Shown piece by piece: positions 8,275 through 17,271 of a stretch of 64,000 bases of DNA (position 1 is the stretch's first letter; each line of letters starts with the position of its first letter). The stretch is taken from assembly GCA_034519525.1 (NCBI GenBank), contig JAXHOJ010000046.1:84689-148688 (forward strand), given 5' to 3'. This DNA comes from Gemmobacter sp034519525 (GTDB taxonomy: Bacteria; Pseudomonadota; Alphaproteobacteria; Rhodobacterales; Rhodobacteraceae). Below the pieces are notes generated by a model. That model saw only the letters and a program-made list of their open reading frames with translations. It was not told where the DNA came from and searched no databases. A program made the position numbers and the translations under genes.

Positions 8275-9874
8275 TACACCATCATTTCCTTCGTCGCCGT
8301 CAGCCGCAGTTCCGGGTGATCGCGCTGCACGCGGTCGATGTCCCATTGCAGGCGGGTCAGGTAAACCGTGTCGCCATCGTGATCGGCGGCGATATGGCCC
8401 TTGTTCACGTTGACGAAGCGTCTCGACCTCCGCCTTGGCGCCAGACACCCAGCGGGCGCTGGTGAACTGCGATCCTTCAAACCGCACGGGCAGCGCGTAT
8501 TCCTGCTCGATCCGGCTGGCCAGCACCTCGAATTGCAGCGCCCCCACCACGCCGACGATATAGCCCGAGCCGATCATCGGCTTGAACACCTTGGCGGCCC
8601 CTTCCTCGGCGAATTGCATCAGCGCCTTTTCCAGATGCTTGGCCTTCATCGGGTCGCCGGCGCGCACGCTTTGCAGCAGTTCCGGCGCAAAGGAGGGGAT
8701 GCCGGTGAAGCGCAGCGTCCTCGCCCTCGGTCAGCGCGTCGCCGATGCGCAACTGGCCGTGGTTGGGGATGCCGATGATATCGCCGGCCCAGGCCTCTTC
8801 CGCCAGTTCGCGGTCGGCGGCCAGAAACAGCACCGGGTTGGTCATCGCCATCGGCTTTTTCGACCGCACATGGGTCAGCTTCATGCCGCGCTCGAAATGC
8901 CCCGAGGCCAGACGCACAAAGGCCACGCGGTCGCGGTGCTTGGGGTCCATATTGGCCTGCACCTTGAACACAAAGCCGGTCACCGGCGCCTCTTCCGGCG
9001 CCACCTTGCGGCTGACCGTGGGCTGCGGCTGGGGTTCGGGGCCATAGCTGCCGATCCCGTCCATCAGCTCTTTCACGCCAAAGGAATTGATCGCAGAGCC
9101 GAACCAGATCGGCGTCATCGACCCGTTCAGCAGCGCCGCGCGGTCAAAGGCGGGCAGCAGCTCGCGCGCCATCTCCAGCTCTTCGCGCAGTTTGGCCAGC
9201 AGATCGGCGGGCACATGTTCGGCCAGCTTCGGGTCATCCAGCCCGTTGATCTGGATGGTTTCGGCCACCCGGTTGCGGTCGGCGCGGTCCATCAGCTCCA
9301 GCCGGTCGTGCAGCAGGTCGTAGCAGCCCAGAAAGTCGCGCCCCATGCCGATGGGCCAGCTTGCCGGCGTCACGTCAATGGCCAGGTTCTCCTGAATCTC
9401 GTCGATGATCTCGAAGGTGTCGCGGCTTTCGCGGTCCATCTTGTTGCAGAAGGTCAGGATCGGCAGGTCGCGCAGGCGGCAGACCTCGAACAGCTTGCGG
9501 GTCTGGCTTTCCACCCCCTTGGCGCCGTCGATCACCATCACGGCGGCGTCCACCGCGGTCAGGGTGCGATAGGTATCTTCGGAGAAATCGCTGTGGCCGG
9601 GCGTGTCCACCAGATTGAAGCGGTATGCGCCGAAATCAAAGGACATGGCCGAGGCCGAGACGGAAATGCCGCGCTCCTGCTCCATCTTCATGAAGTCCGA
9701 CCGCGTGCGCCGCGCCTCGCCCTTGGCGCGCACCTGGCCGGCCATCTGGATCGCGCCGCCGAACAGCAGGAACTTTTCGGTCAGCGTGGTTTTGCCGGCG
9801 TCGGGATGCGAGATGATCGCAAAGGTCCGGCGGCGGGCGATTTCGGGCGGGAGGGTGGGGCGATTGTCGAGCAT
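8274..9874 (-). CDS. prfC: Peptide chain release factor 3 (two frameshifts as read)
   Basis: A translation GTPase that recycles RF1/RF2 from the ribosome. G-domain motifs are clear: SHPDAGKTTLTEK (G1), DTPGHSDFSEDTYRTL (G3), CNKMDRESRD (G4). Three collinear blocks in different frames make up the normal ~530-residue protein. The first (9874 to ~8718) ends ALTEGED; the second (~8717 to ~8418) has the conserved region VRAGDPMKAKHLEKALMQF; the third (~8416 to 8274) ends TATKEMMV. Each break is repaired by removing one base (near 8717 and 8416). The start at MLDNRPTLPPEI (9874) fits the family better than the upstream ATG at 9928. Most likely an intact gene with sequence errors. Confidence 0.87.
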
Positions 9875-9972
9875 GGCGGGCACATAGCGCGGGCCGGGAA
9901 TTTTCGCAATGGAGGAGGCGGGGGGCATATAAATTAATATTTTGAAGTTTTCGCCGGGCGCTGCCCCGGACC

Positions 9973-9998
9973 CCGGGATATTTGGGCCAAGATAAAGG
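9973..9998 (+). repeat. Divergent copy of a dispersed intergenic element
   Basis: CCGGGATATTTGGGCCAAGA plus AAAGG resembles the core of the longer copies at 17171 and 62006 (GGGGGTATTTGGGCCAAGAG). It lies upstream of prfC, between divergent features, and has no open frame. Confidence 0.5.
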
Positions 9999-10023
9999 TG
10001 GGGTGTGGCGAAAGGGGCGGGCG

Positions 10024-11058
10024 TCAGCTGCGGGCGGGGCGGGGCTTGCCGGGCGGGCCGATCTGATCCAGCAGCTGGCGCCCGGCTTCGGTGCCGAAAT
10101 GCTGATGCTGGGTCAGGCCGGGAAAGCGCGCCTTCACCTCTTGCGCCAGATCGCCGGGCAGGCGCGACAGCACCGCCTCGGTGACCAGCAGGCTTTCGGC
10201 GGGGATGCCCTCGGCATAGACGATTTCATGCCGGTCGAAGACCAGGCTGAAGTAATCGACATAGGCGCCTTCGCGGATGAAGACGGTTTCGCCATTCACC
10301 AGATGGCGCGCCTGCACCAGCAGTTCCGAGGTGGGCAGGGCGCCGTTGCGCTGGCGCTGATACAGGAACATCCGGTGATGCTGGCTGAGGATCAGATCGC
10401 CCGCATTGCCAAGCGCACCGGCCGCAATCACCACCGGGGCAAAGGCGCCCACCGCGCGCAGCGTGGCCTGCCCGACCCAGCGCACCGGCTGCGCCCCGTG
10501 ATCGCGGGTCAGCACCCGGTCGCCCGTCACCAGATCCTCGATCGCGCGCTGTTGGCCATCGGCCATGGTGATATGGGTGCCGCGCGCAAAGCTGACGCAC
10601 AGCAGATCCGACAGCGGCGCCGCATCCGGGGCTTCCTCTACCTTGACCAGCGCATGATCGGTGCCCGCCGCCATCGGTGACAGCGGCGCGGCATAAAGCC
10701 CCGGCTGATCGCCCTGCAGTTCCAGCACCAGCAGCTCCACCCGGTTGCCGTCATCGCCCATCAGCGTATAGCGGCCCAGCAGATGCAGCACATCGCCCGG
10801 CGCCCCGATGGCCGAACCCGGCGCCACATGCTGCACCCCGGCCTCGCGCGCCACCACCAGCCGCAGCGCCGCATAATCGCGGTCCAGCTCGTACAGATCA
10901 CCGGGGCAGACCGCATCGGGCCGGCCCAGAGCCTCGCCCTGATTGACGCCGGCCGATACGAAGATGGCATCTGCCGGAAACACCGGGCAGGCCAGCCCGG
11001 GCGGCAGCGTCCGGGCAGAGGGATCGGGGATCGGGGTGTCGCACATCTGGGTCATCAT
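10024..11058 (-). CDS. Hint-domain protein
   Basis: 344 residues. The C-terminal half is a hedgehog/intein (Hint) module starting at LCVSFARGTHITMADGQQ (residue ~162), where Cys begins the self-cleavage module in related proteins, with LTRDHGAQPVRWVGQ and LILSQHHRMFL following. Proteins of this kind are frequent in Rhodobacteraceae, often joined to secreted or calcium-binding parts; here the N-terminal ~160 residues show no clear domain. The start was placed at MMTQMCDTP because the longer frame begins with an Arg-rich run. No strong ribosome binding site is seen. Whether it cleaves itself is not known. Confidence 0.7.
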   Translation of the reverse strand: MMTQMCDTPIPDPSARTLPPGLACPVFPADAIFVSAGVNQGEALGRPDAVCPGDLYELDRDYAALRLVVAREAGVQHVAPGSAIGAPGDVLHLLGRYTLMGDDGNRVELLVLELQGDQPGLYAAPLSPMAAGTDHALVKVEEAPDAAPLSDLLCVSFARGTHITMADGQQRAIEDLVTGDRVLTRDHGAQPVRWVGQATLRAVGAFAPVVIAAGALGNAGDLILSQHHRMFLYQRQRNGALPTSELLVQARHLVNGETVFIREGAYVDYFSLVFDRHEIVYAEGIPAESLLVTEAVLSRLPGDLAQEVKARFPGLTQHQHFGTEAGRQLLDQIGPPGKPRPARS

Positions 11059-11289
11059 CGGTCTGCCGGGCTTTCTGCGCGGGCGGATGGCTCTGCCCGG
11101 GCGCGGCGGCAGAAAACCCCGCCGCCGCCGCGCCGTCAAGCCGCCGCCCTGTCATCTGGCCCCAGTCAAGCGGCGGATTGCGCCGGAATTACGGCCCCTT
11201 GGCGGCGGCAGGCCCCTTTCGGCGCGTGCCGCCTGTTGCTAGGCTCCTGCGCAACGCCAAACCGGCACAGCAAAAGCGAGGAGCACAAG

Positions 11290-12069
11290 ATGGATCTGGG
11301 AATTCGTGGCAAACGGGCATTGGTCTGCGCCTCGTCCAAGGGGCTGGGGCGCGGCTGCGCCGAGGCGCTGGCCGCCGCCGGGGTGGATCTGGTGCTGAAC
11401 GCCCGCGGCGCCGAGGCGCTGGAGGCGACGGCGGCGGCGATCCGCGCCGCCCATGGCGTGCAGGTGACGGCAGTGGCCGCCGATATCACCACCGAATCGG
11501 GCCGGGCTGCAGTGCTGGCTGCGGCAGGCACGGTGGATATCCTTGTCACCAATGCCGGCGGCCCGCCCCCCGGCATCTGGAGCGACTGGAGCCGCGAGGA
11601 TTTCATCCGCGCGCTGGATGGCAATATGCTGACGCCCATCGCGCTGATGCAGGCCTGCCTGCCCGGGATGATCGCGCAGGGCTGGGGGCGGGTTATCAAT
11701 ATCACCTCGTCGTCGGTCAAGGCGCCGATCCCGCAGCTGGGCCTGTCCAATTCGGCCCGCGCCGGGCTGACCGGCTTTGTCGCCGGCACCGCGCGGCAGG
11801 TGGCAGCCCAGGGGGTGACGATCAACAACCTGCTACCCGGGATGCACGACACCGACCGCATGGTGGCGCTCGACACCGCCGCGATGGCCGCCGAGGGCAT
11901 CAGCTTTGACGAGGCCCGCGCCCGGCGCATGGCGATGATTCCGGCCAAACGCTATGGCAGCGCGGCCGAATTCGGCGCCATGTGCGCCTTTCTGGCGTCG
12001 CAGCACGCGGGCTTCATCGTCGGGCAGAACATCCTGCTGGATGGCGGGCAGGTGAACAGCACGCTCTGA
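11290..12069 (+). CDS. SDR-family oxidoreductase lacking the catalytic Tyr/Lys
   Basis: 259 residues with a Rossmann nucleotide-binding motif CASSKGLGRG (residues ~14-23), NAG at residue ~92 and the Ser of NITSSS near residue 138. Where classical SDRs have YxxxK, this protein reads LSNSARAGL, so Tyr is Ser and Lys is Arg. A 3-oxoacyl-ACP reductase-like subgroup shares this change, so it is unlikely to be a sequencing error. Substrate unknown. A GGAGCACAAG ribosome site precedes the ATG. The downstream phosphatase-like gene overlaps by one base (TGATG), forming a two-gene unit. Confidence 0.82.
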   Translation: MDLGIRGKRALVCASSKGLGRGCAEALAAAGVDLVLNARGAEALEATAAAIRAAHGVQVTAVAADITTESGRAAVLAAAGTVDILVTNAGGPPPGIWSDWSREDFIRALDGNMLTPIALMQACLPGMIAQGWGRVINITSSSVKAPIPQLGLSNSARAGLTGFVAGTARQVAAQGVTINNLLPGMHDTDRMVALDTAAMAAEGISFDEARARRMAMIPAKRYGSAAEFGAMCAFLASQHAGFIVGQNILLDGGQVNSTL

Positions 12070-12662
12070 TGCGGCTGACCTACCTCACCCATCCCGAGGT
12101 GGAGGTGGATCCGGCGGTGCCGGTTCCGCTCTGGTCGCTGTCGGCAGCCGGGCGGGCGCGGCTGGTGGCGCTGCTGGGCCGGGGCTGGCCTGCCCTCCGC
12201 CCGGCGCTGCTGATCCACAGCCCCGAACGCAAGGCGGCAGAGGCGGCGGCGCTGATCGGCGCGGCCCTGCAGCTTGCGCCCCGACAGGATGCCCTCAGCG
12301 GCGAGGTGGATCGCCGCGCCACCGGCTATCTGCCCCATGACCGGCACGAGGCCTTGGCCGATGCGCTGTTCGCCCGGCCGGGCGAAAGTGCCGCCGGATG
12401 GGAAACCGCGCTGGCGGCGCAGGCCCGCATCCTTGCGGCCTTCCGCCGCGGTTTGGCGGCGGCAGACACGGGCGATCTGCTGATGGTGGGGCATGGCGCG
12501 GTGGGCACCCTGCTGCTTTGCGCGCTGACGGGCCGCGCCATCGCAAGGCGCGAAGATCAGCCCCGGCAGGGCTGTGTCTTCAGCCTCGATCTGGGCGCGG
12601 ACCATCGGGAAAACCGGCTGCTGCACGGCTGGCTGCCCTTTGAACAACTGGGCGTGACCTAG
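12069..12662 (+). CDS. Histidine phosphatase superfamily-like protein
   Basis: 197 residues with the layout of the phosphoglycerate mutase/histidine phosphatase fold: an N-terminal strand ending in His (LTYLTHPEV), LLIHSPERKAAEAA at residues ~47-60 in place of the usual SPxxRxxxTA, and a C-terminal LLMVGHGAVGTLLL holding the second His. The usual LxRHG reads YLTHP, so the catalytic Arg-His pair is degraded. It is coupled to the upstream SDR. Enzymatic activity is doubtful from the sequence. Confidence 0.72.
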   Translation: MRLTYLTHPEVEVDPAVPVPLWSLSAAGRARLVALLGRGWPALRPALLIHSPERKAAEAAALIGAALQLAPRQDALSGEVDRRATGYLPHDRHEALADALFARPGESAAGWETALAAQARILAAFRRGLAAADTGDLLMVGHGAVGTLLLCALTGRAIARREDQPRQGCVFSLDLGADHRENRLLHGWLPFEQLGVT

Positions 12663-12795
12663 ACGCCCGCTGTCCCGACAGGGGCCAGACGCAGAGCCGA
12701 CGCAGAACCGACGATAACCCGACAGATCCTGCCCCGCTTGTATCCGGCGCCCCGGGCTGCTAGCAGCAACCCGAGCAATTCTGTCGGATAGCGCC

Positions 12796-13890
12796 TTGCC
12801 CCATACCGCCCCCCGTCTGGAAATCCGCGCCCTGACCCGCCGTTTCGGCGGTCGGGCGGTGGTGCAGGCGGTGTCGCTGGCCATTGCGCCGGGGCAGGTC
12901 ACCTGCCTTCTGGGGCCTTCGGGCTGCGGCAAATCCACCACTTTGCGCATGATCGCCGGGGTGGAACAGCCCGATGAAGGCACCATCCTGATTGACGGCG
13001 CAGAGGTCTTTGGCCCGGCCCGCAACCTGCCGCCCGAAGCGCGCGGCATCGGGTTGATGTTTCAGGATTTCGCGCTGTTTCCGCATCTGACCGTGGCGCA
13101 GAATGTCGCCTTCGGCCTGAAGGGCGAGCGTGAGGCCAAGGCCCGCCGTGTGGATGAACTTCTTGAAAAGGTTAATCTTTCTGGCTATGGTACCAAGCAT
13201 CCCCACCAGCTTTCGGGGGGTGAACAGCAGCGGGTCGCCCTGGCCCGGGCGCTGGCGCCGCGCCCCCGGCTGATGCTGATGGACGAGCCGTTTTCCGGGC
13301 TGGACAACCGCCTGCGCGACGGCATCCGCGACACCACGCTGGAAGTGCTGAAACAGGAAGGCGCTGCGGTTCTGCTGGTCACGCATGAACCGGACGAGGC
13401 TTTGCGCATGGCCGATGAAATCGCGCTGATGCGGGGCGGGCGCATCGTGCAGATGGGATCGCCCTATAATGTCTACAACAGCCCGGCAGACAAGGCGGCG
13501 GCAGCTTTCTTTAGCGATATCAACGTGATACGCGCGGCATCGCGCGGGGCGCTCACCCGTACCCCCTTTGGCGAATTTCTCACGCCCGGCCATGCTGATG
13601 GCGCCGAGGTGGAAATCGTCATCCGGCCCCAGCATCTGAAGATTGATTTTGATCGCGCCGGGCGCGGCCCCAATCCCACGCCGATGGATGGCACCCCGGC
13701 CCGGGGGCGCGTGGTGCGGGCACGCTTTCTGGGCCGTGAAAGTCTGGTAGAGTTTTCAATGGATTATGACGGCTCCACGCTGAATGCCGCCGTGCCCGGG
13801 GTGTTTCTGCCCAAGCCCGGCACCGTGCTGTGGCTGATGATCCGGCGGGATCGCTGCTTCGTCTTTCCGGCAGGCACGCGGGCGGGCTGA
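12796..13890 (+). CDS. ABC transporter ATP-binding protein, iron(III)/Fbp-like
   Basis: 364 residues. Walker A GPSGCGKST, signature LSGGEQQRVALARAL, Walker B LMLMDEPFSGLD and the H-loop LVTHEPDE are intact, and the last ~110 residues form a TOBE-like domain. It matches the CUT1/FbpC type that energises import of iron, polyamines or sugars. No permease or binding-protein gene is adjacent, so the partner is elsewhere. The only suitable start I see is TTG at 12796; the ribosome site is weak. Confidence 0.85.
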   Translation: MPHTAPRLEIRALTRRFGGRAVVQAVSLAIAPGQVTCLLGPSGCGKSTTLRMIAGVEQPDEGTILIDGAEVFGPARNLPPEARGIGLMFQDFALFPHLTVAQNVAFGLKGEREAKARRVDELLEKVNLSGYGTKHPHQLSGGEQQRVALARALAPRPRLMLMDEPFSGLDNRLRDGIRDTTLEVLKQEGAAVLLVTHEPDEALRMADEIALMRGGRIVQMGSPYNVYNSPADKAAAAFFSDINVIRAASRGALTRTPFGEFLTPGHADGAEVEIVIRPQHLKIDFDRAGRGPNPTPMDGTPARGRVVRARFLGRESLVEFSMDYDGSTLNAAVPGVFLPKPGTVLWLMIRRDRCFVFPAGTRAG

Positions 13891-13901
13891 ACGCCCCGGC
13901 C

Positions 13902-14249
13902 TCAGGGGCTTTCGGGCACCGGCAGCACGGCGGCGATCTTGGCCGCCAGCGATTTGGCCCCGCGCGCCAAAGTGCCATCCGGCGCCTCGGCGGTGACGGC
14001 CAGATAGTTCTGCAACGCCGCAAGTTCGTCATTCGTCAATATCAGTGGGGGCAGCGTCACCGGCGCCCGCAAGATATAGCCCACCCCCCGCTCTCCCTCC
14101 ACCGGCAGGCCAGAGGCGGCCAGCACCGCCATATCGCGCCAGATGGTGCGGGTCGAGACGCCCAGACGGCCCGCAAGATCGGTGGCACGATGCAGCCTGC
14201 CGTCGCGCAGCATCTGGATCAGATCAAAAAGGCGGTCATTGCGGCTCAT
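13902..14249 (-). CDS. Small DeoR/YafY-type HTH regulator
   Basis: 115 residues. An N-terminal winged HTH of the DeoR/YafY type (LIQMLRDGRLHRATDLAGRL, then STRTIWRDMAVLAASG) is followed by about 50 residues (GERGVGYILRAPVTLPPLIL) that start the usual WYL-side linker. The ~230-residue YafY-type proteins have a full WYL ligand domain, absent here; short versions exist in Rhodobacteraceae, so truncation is not proven. A perfect inverted repeat lies 45 bases upstream of its start and is a candidate operator for autoregulation. Confidence 0.68.
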   Translation of the reverse strand: MSRNDRLFDLIQMLRDGRLHRATDLAGRLGVSTRTIWRDMAVLAASGLPVEGERGVGYILRAPVTLPPLILTNDELAALQNYLAVTAEAPDGTLARGAKSLAAKIAAVLPVPESP

Positions 14250-14293
14250 GTCACAGGGTGCGCCTGCGGCTGGCTTCCGTCAAGGGGTGGCAA

Positions 14294-14311
14294 CTGACAT
14301 CTAGCTGTCAG
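14294..14311. promoter_or_regulatory. Inverted repeat, candidate operator for the HTH regulator
   Basis: CTGACA-TCTAGC-TGTCAG, six-base perfect arms with a six-base spacer, in the divergent region between the HTH regulator (starting 14249) and tatA (starting 14448). Position and symmetry suit a dimeric winged-HTH binding site. Confidence 0.45.
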
Positions 14312-14447
14312 GAGCAGGCCCGCTCTGGCGGCTTGGCTCTGGTAAGCCGGGGGAAATTGCGCAAGACATTGGAATAACCGGGGCGCCTTGTGCGTTTCGG
14401 ATATGGATCATCCTGCCTGCCAGACGCAGGCCACAAGGAGTGTGGAC

Positions 14448-14687
14448 ATGCTCAACAATATCGGCCTTCCCGGCCTTCTTCTGATCGCCGTCGTTCTGCT
14501 GGTGCTTTTCGGCAAGGGCAAGGTTTCCTCGCTGATGGGCGAAGTCGGCAAGGGCATCACCGCCTTCAAGAAAGGCGTCAAGGAAACCACCGAGGAACAG
14601 GACCGCGAAGCCGCACAGCTGCGCGACGTGACCCCCGGCGCGGTTCCGCCGGTGACCCCGGTGACGCCCGAGAAAGACAAGATCTGA
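14448..14687 (+). CDS. tatA: Sec-independent translocase protein TatA
   Basis: 79 residues: a single N-terminal membrane helix (GLPGLLLIAVVLLVLFGKGK), an amphipathic helix (SSLMGEVGKGITAFKKG) and a short acidic/proline tail, the standard TatA plan. Several TatA copies form the pore of the twin-arginine pathway that exports folded proteins. AAGGAG nine bases upstream supports the ATG at 14448. First gene of tatABC. Confidence 0.92.
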   Translation: MLNNIGLPGLLLIAVVLLVLFGKGKVSSLMGEVGKGITAFKKGVKETTEEQDREAAQLRDVTPGAVPPVTPVTPEKDKI

Positions 14688-14716
14688 GGCAGCGCCTGAC
14701 GCAACAGACCAGATAT

Positions 14717-14803
14717 TGACCAGACGGCGCCCCGGCGCCCGACAGTGACCGGACGGCGCCCTTGCGCCTGATGGTGACCAGACGGCGCCAAGGCGTCGGG
14801 AGA
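14717..14803 (+). repeat. Three tandem 29-base repeats between tatA and tatB
   Basis: Copies at 14717-14745, 14746-14774 and 14775-14803, each starting TGACC(A/G)GACGGCGCC. Each copy contains a GGCGCC-based inverted repeat so it could fold into a short hairpin. No open frame of note. Confidence 0.8.
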
Positions 14804-14813
14804 GAACCGAGAG

Positions 14814-15350
14814 ATGTTTGATATCGGCTGGACCGAACTCGTGGTCATCGGGGTGGTGGCGCTGATTGTCATCGGCCCGAAAGACCTGCCAGAGCTGTTT
14901 CGCACGCTGGGGCGATTTACCGCCAAGGCGCGCGGCATGGCGCGGGAATTCCAGCGCGCGATGGAAAGTGCGGCGGATGAGGCAGGCGTGCGCGATGTGG
15001 CGGATGACCTGCGCAAGGCCACCTCGGCGCGCAATCTGGGGCTGGATGCGGTGAAATCGGCGGCGGGCAAGTTCGAAGCCTGGGATCCGATGAAACCCCG
15101 CCCGGCCACGCCATCTGCCCCGGCGGCCACGGCTGTCACCGGCGCGGCATCCGTGGCCGCAGCCCCGGCGGCTGAGGCCGCTGTGGCCGCCCCCGTGGCG
15201 CCGGCCGCCCCCGTGATGGGCCCCGCGACGGCGGCGCTGGCCGAAGAGGTGGCGGCGAAACGGGCCGCGGCGCAGGCCGCGCTCTCCGCCCGTCAGGCCC
15301 CCGACGCATCCGCGGCTGATCCTGCCGCAGAACCGAAAGATCCGGCATGA
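14814..15350 (+). CDS. tatB: Sec-independent translocase protein TatB
   Basis: 178 residues. The N-terminus MFDIGWTELVVIGVVALIVI with GPKDLPELFRTLGRF is the classic TatB membrane helix, hinge and amphipathic helix. The C-terminal ~80 residues are Ala/Pro rich and probably disordered. TatB with TatC forms the twin-arginine signal receptor. The stop overlaps the tatC start (ATGA). Confidence 0.93.
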   Translation: MFDIGWTELVVIGVVALIVIGPKDLPELFRTLGRFTAKARGMAREFQRAMESAADEAGVRDVADDLRKATSARNLGLDAVKSAAGKFEAWDPMKPRPATPSAPAATAVTGAASVAAAPAAEAAVAAPVAPAAPVMGPATAALAEEVAAKRAAAQAALSARQAPDASAADPAAEPKDPA

Positions 15351-16222
15351 CGACCGACGATATTGACGATACCGCCGCCCCGCTGATCGAGCATCTGGCC
15401 GAGCTGCGCAACCGCATCCTCTATTCGCTGGGTGCCTTTGTGGTGGGGATGTGCCTGTGTTTCCTGGTCTGGAACCCGATCTTCAACTTCCTGACCGAAC
15501 CGATCTGCGCCGCACTTGCGGCCCGCGATCAGGAATGTGGCCTGATCCTGGTGAAGCTGCAGGAAGGGTTTTTCGTGGCCATCCGGATTTCGGTGATGGG
15601 CGGCTTTGCGCTGTCTTTCCCGGTGATTGGATACCAGCTGTGGCGGTTCGTGGCGCCGGGGCTGTATCGGTCTGAAAAATCGGCCTTTCTGCCGTTTCTG
15701 GTGGCCTCGCCGGTGATGTTTCTGATCGGCGCCTCTTTCGCCTATTACATCGTGCTGCCGATCGCCTTTGATTTCTTTCTGGGTTTCCAGCAGACCTATG
15801 CGGCGACCGAAACCGATGTGGTGGGCGAAGTCTCCCGCGCGCCGGCCGGGGTGCTGTTTCAGGGCTCGATGGAGCAGTATCTGTCGCTGACCACCAGTTT
15901 CGTGATGGCCTTTGGCCTGTGCTTTCAGCTGCCGGTGCTGCTGACGCTGATGGGCAAGGCGGGGATCGTCAGCTCGAAGGGGCTGGCGGCGATGCGGCGC
16001 TATGCCATCGTGCTGATCCTGGTGGTGGCGGCCCTGGTGACACCGCCCGACATGATGAGCCAGCTGATCCTGTTTGCCGCGGTCTATCCGCTGTACGAAG
16101 TGTCGATCTTCCTGATCCGCCGGATCGAGAAGAAGCGCGAGGCGCAGCTGCGGGCCGAAGGCCTGTGGGACGAGGATGAGGAAGACGCGGAAGCGGCTGC
16201 CGATGCGGAGGCGCATAAATGA
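15347..16222 (+). CDS. tatC: Sec-independent translocase protein TatC
   Basis: 291 residues with six predicted membrane helices and the conserved TatC features: LIEHLAELRNRILYSLGAF at the N-terminus and RRYAIVLILVVAALVTPPDMMSQ near helix five. It recognises twin-arginine signals. A short acidic cytoplasmic tail follows (EDEEDAEAAADAEAHK). The stop overlaps the start of the DUF815 gene by four bases. Confidence 0.95.
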   Translation: MTTDDIDDTAAPLIEHLAELRNRILYSLGAFVVGMCLCFLVWNPIFNFLTEPICAALAARDQECGLILVKLQEGFFVAIRISVMGGFALSFPVIGYQLWRFVAPGLYRSEKSAFLPFLVASPVMFLIGASFAYYIVLPIAFDFFLGFQQTYAATETDVVGEVSRAPAGVLFQGSMEQYLSLTTSFVMAFGLCFQLPVLLTLMGKAGIVSSKGLAAMRRYAIVLILVVAALVTPPDMMSQLILFAAVYPLYEVSIFLIRRIEKKREAQLRAEGLWDEDEEDAEAAADAEAHK

Positions 16223-17076
16223 GCCTGGATCTGCTGCAGGCCGATGCGCTGGCCCGGATTGCTGAGGCGCTGGAGCGGCTGGCGCCGCCCCCGCCGCCCC
16301 TGCCGGATGTGGGCGGGGCCGAGGCTTTCGTCTGGCATACCGGCCCTGACCGGCTGGAGCCGGTGGCGCAGGTGTCGCGCGTGGATCTGGCGCTGCTGGT
16401 CGGCGTCAATCGTTCGCGCGAGACGCTGCTGGAAAACACCCGCCATTTCGCCAGGGGCCTGCCTGCCAACAATGCCCTGCTCTGGGGTGCACGCGGGATG
16501 GGAAAATCGAGCCTGGTGAAGGCGGTTCATGCCGCCGTGCGCGCCGAAGGGCATGACCTGAAGCTGGTGGAGCTGGCGCGGGAGGATCTGCCTTCGGTCG
16601 GGCGGCTGCTGAACGTGCTGCGCGGATCGCGGGCGCGGTTCATCCTGTTCTGCGACGACCTGTCGTTCAGCCATGATGACCAGCATTACAAGAGCCTGAA
16701 GGCGGTGCTGGATGGCGGGATCGAGGGGCGGCCGGAGAATGTGATCCTTTATGCCACCTCGAACCGGCGCCATCTGATGCCGCGCGACATGATCGAGAAT
16801 GAACGGTCCAGCGCGATCAACCCGGGCGAGGCAGTGGAAGAAAAGGTGTCGCTGTCGGACAGGTTCGGGCTGTGGCTGGGGTTCCACCCCTGCAGCCAGG
16901 ACGATTTTCTGGCGATGATCGACGGCTATTGCGCGGCCTATGGCGTGCAGGTGTCGCCCGAGGTGCTGCGGGCCGAGGCGATCGAATGGCAGGCGACGCG
17001 CGGCAGCCGGTCGGGCCGGGTGGCCTGGCAGTTCTTCACCGATCTGGCGGCGCGGCATGGGGTGGCGCTGACCTGA
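16219..17076 (+). CDS. DUF815-family ATP-binding protein
   Basis: 285 residues of the DUF815/AAA-like group. Walker A is LLWGARGMGKSSLVKAV (residues ~92-108) and a Walker B-like FILFCDDLSF follows at ~150. The family is widespread but its role is not established. Four-base overlap with tatC puts it in the tat operon in this genome; whether it helps protein export is not known. Confidence 0.83.
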   Translation: MSLDLLQADALARIAEALERLAPPPPPLPDVGGAEAFVWHTGPDRLEPVAQVSRVDLALLVGVNRSRETLLENTRHFARGLPANNALLWGARGMGKSSLVKAVHAAVRAEGHDLKLVELAREDLPSVGRLLNVLRGSRARFILFCDDLSFSHDDQHYKSLKAVLDGGIEGRPENVILYATSNRRHLMPRDMIENERSSAINPGEAVEEKVSLSDRFGLWLGFHPCSQDDFLAMIDGYCAAYGVQVSPEVLRAEAIEWQATRGSRSGRVAWQFFTDLAARHGVALT

Positions 17077-17170
17077 ACGGGGTGACCTTAACGGGGGCGG
17101 GCCTCGGGGGGCATCGAGCCCCCACTCGGCCCGGCTGGCGCTGCCGCCCCGGCGTGGCGCCGGGTGGCGG

Positions 17171-17211
17171 GTGCGGATGCCTCCGGCGGGGGTATTTGGG
17201 CCAAGAGGAAA
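17171..17211 (+). repeat. Dispersed intergenic element, copy 2
   Basis: GTGCGGATGCCTCCGGCGGG then GGTATTTGGGCCAAGAGGAA. It is nearly identical to the copy at 62006-62046 (differing around TTTTGACC). It lies in the 195-base gap between the convergent DUF815 and M23 genes. Confidence 0.75.
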
Positions 17212-17271
17212 GGGGCGCGCGGGACATCCGGGCGTCCCTTTCGTGTAGCGGCTAACGGCGGATGGGTCTTG

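Noticed and set aside
8274..9874. prfC frameshift as a regulated recoding event (as known for prfB)
   Set aside because: The known recoding is in prfB near its start at an in-frame stop; here two late single-base shifts fit the error pattern of the window.
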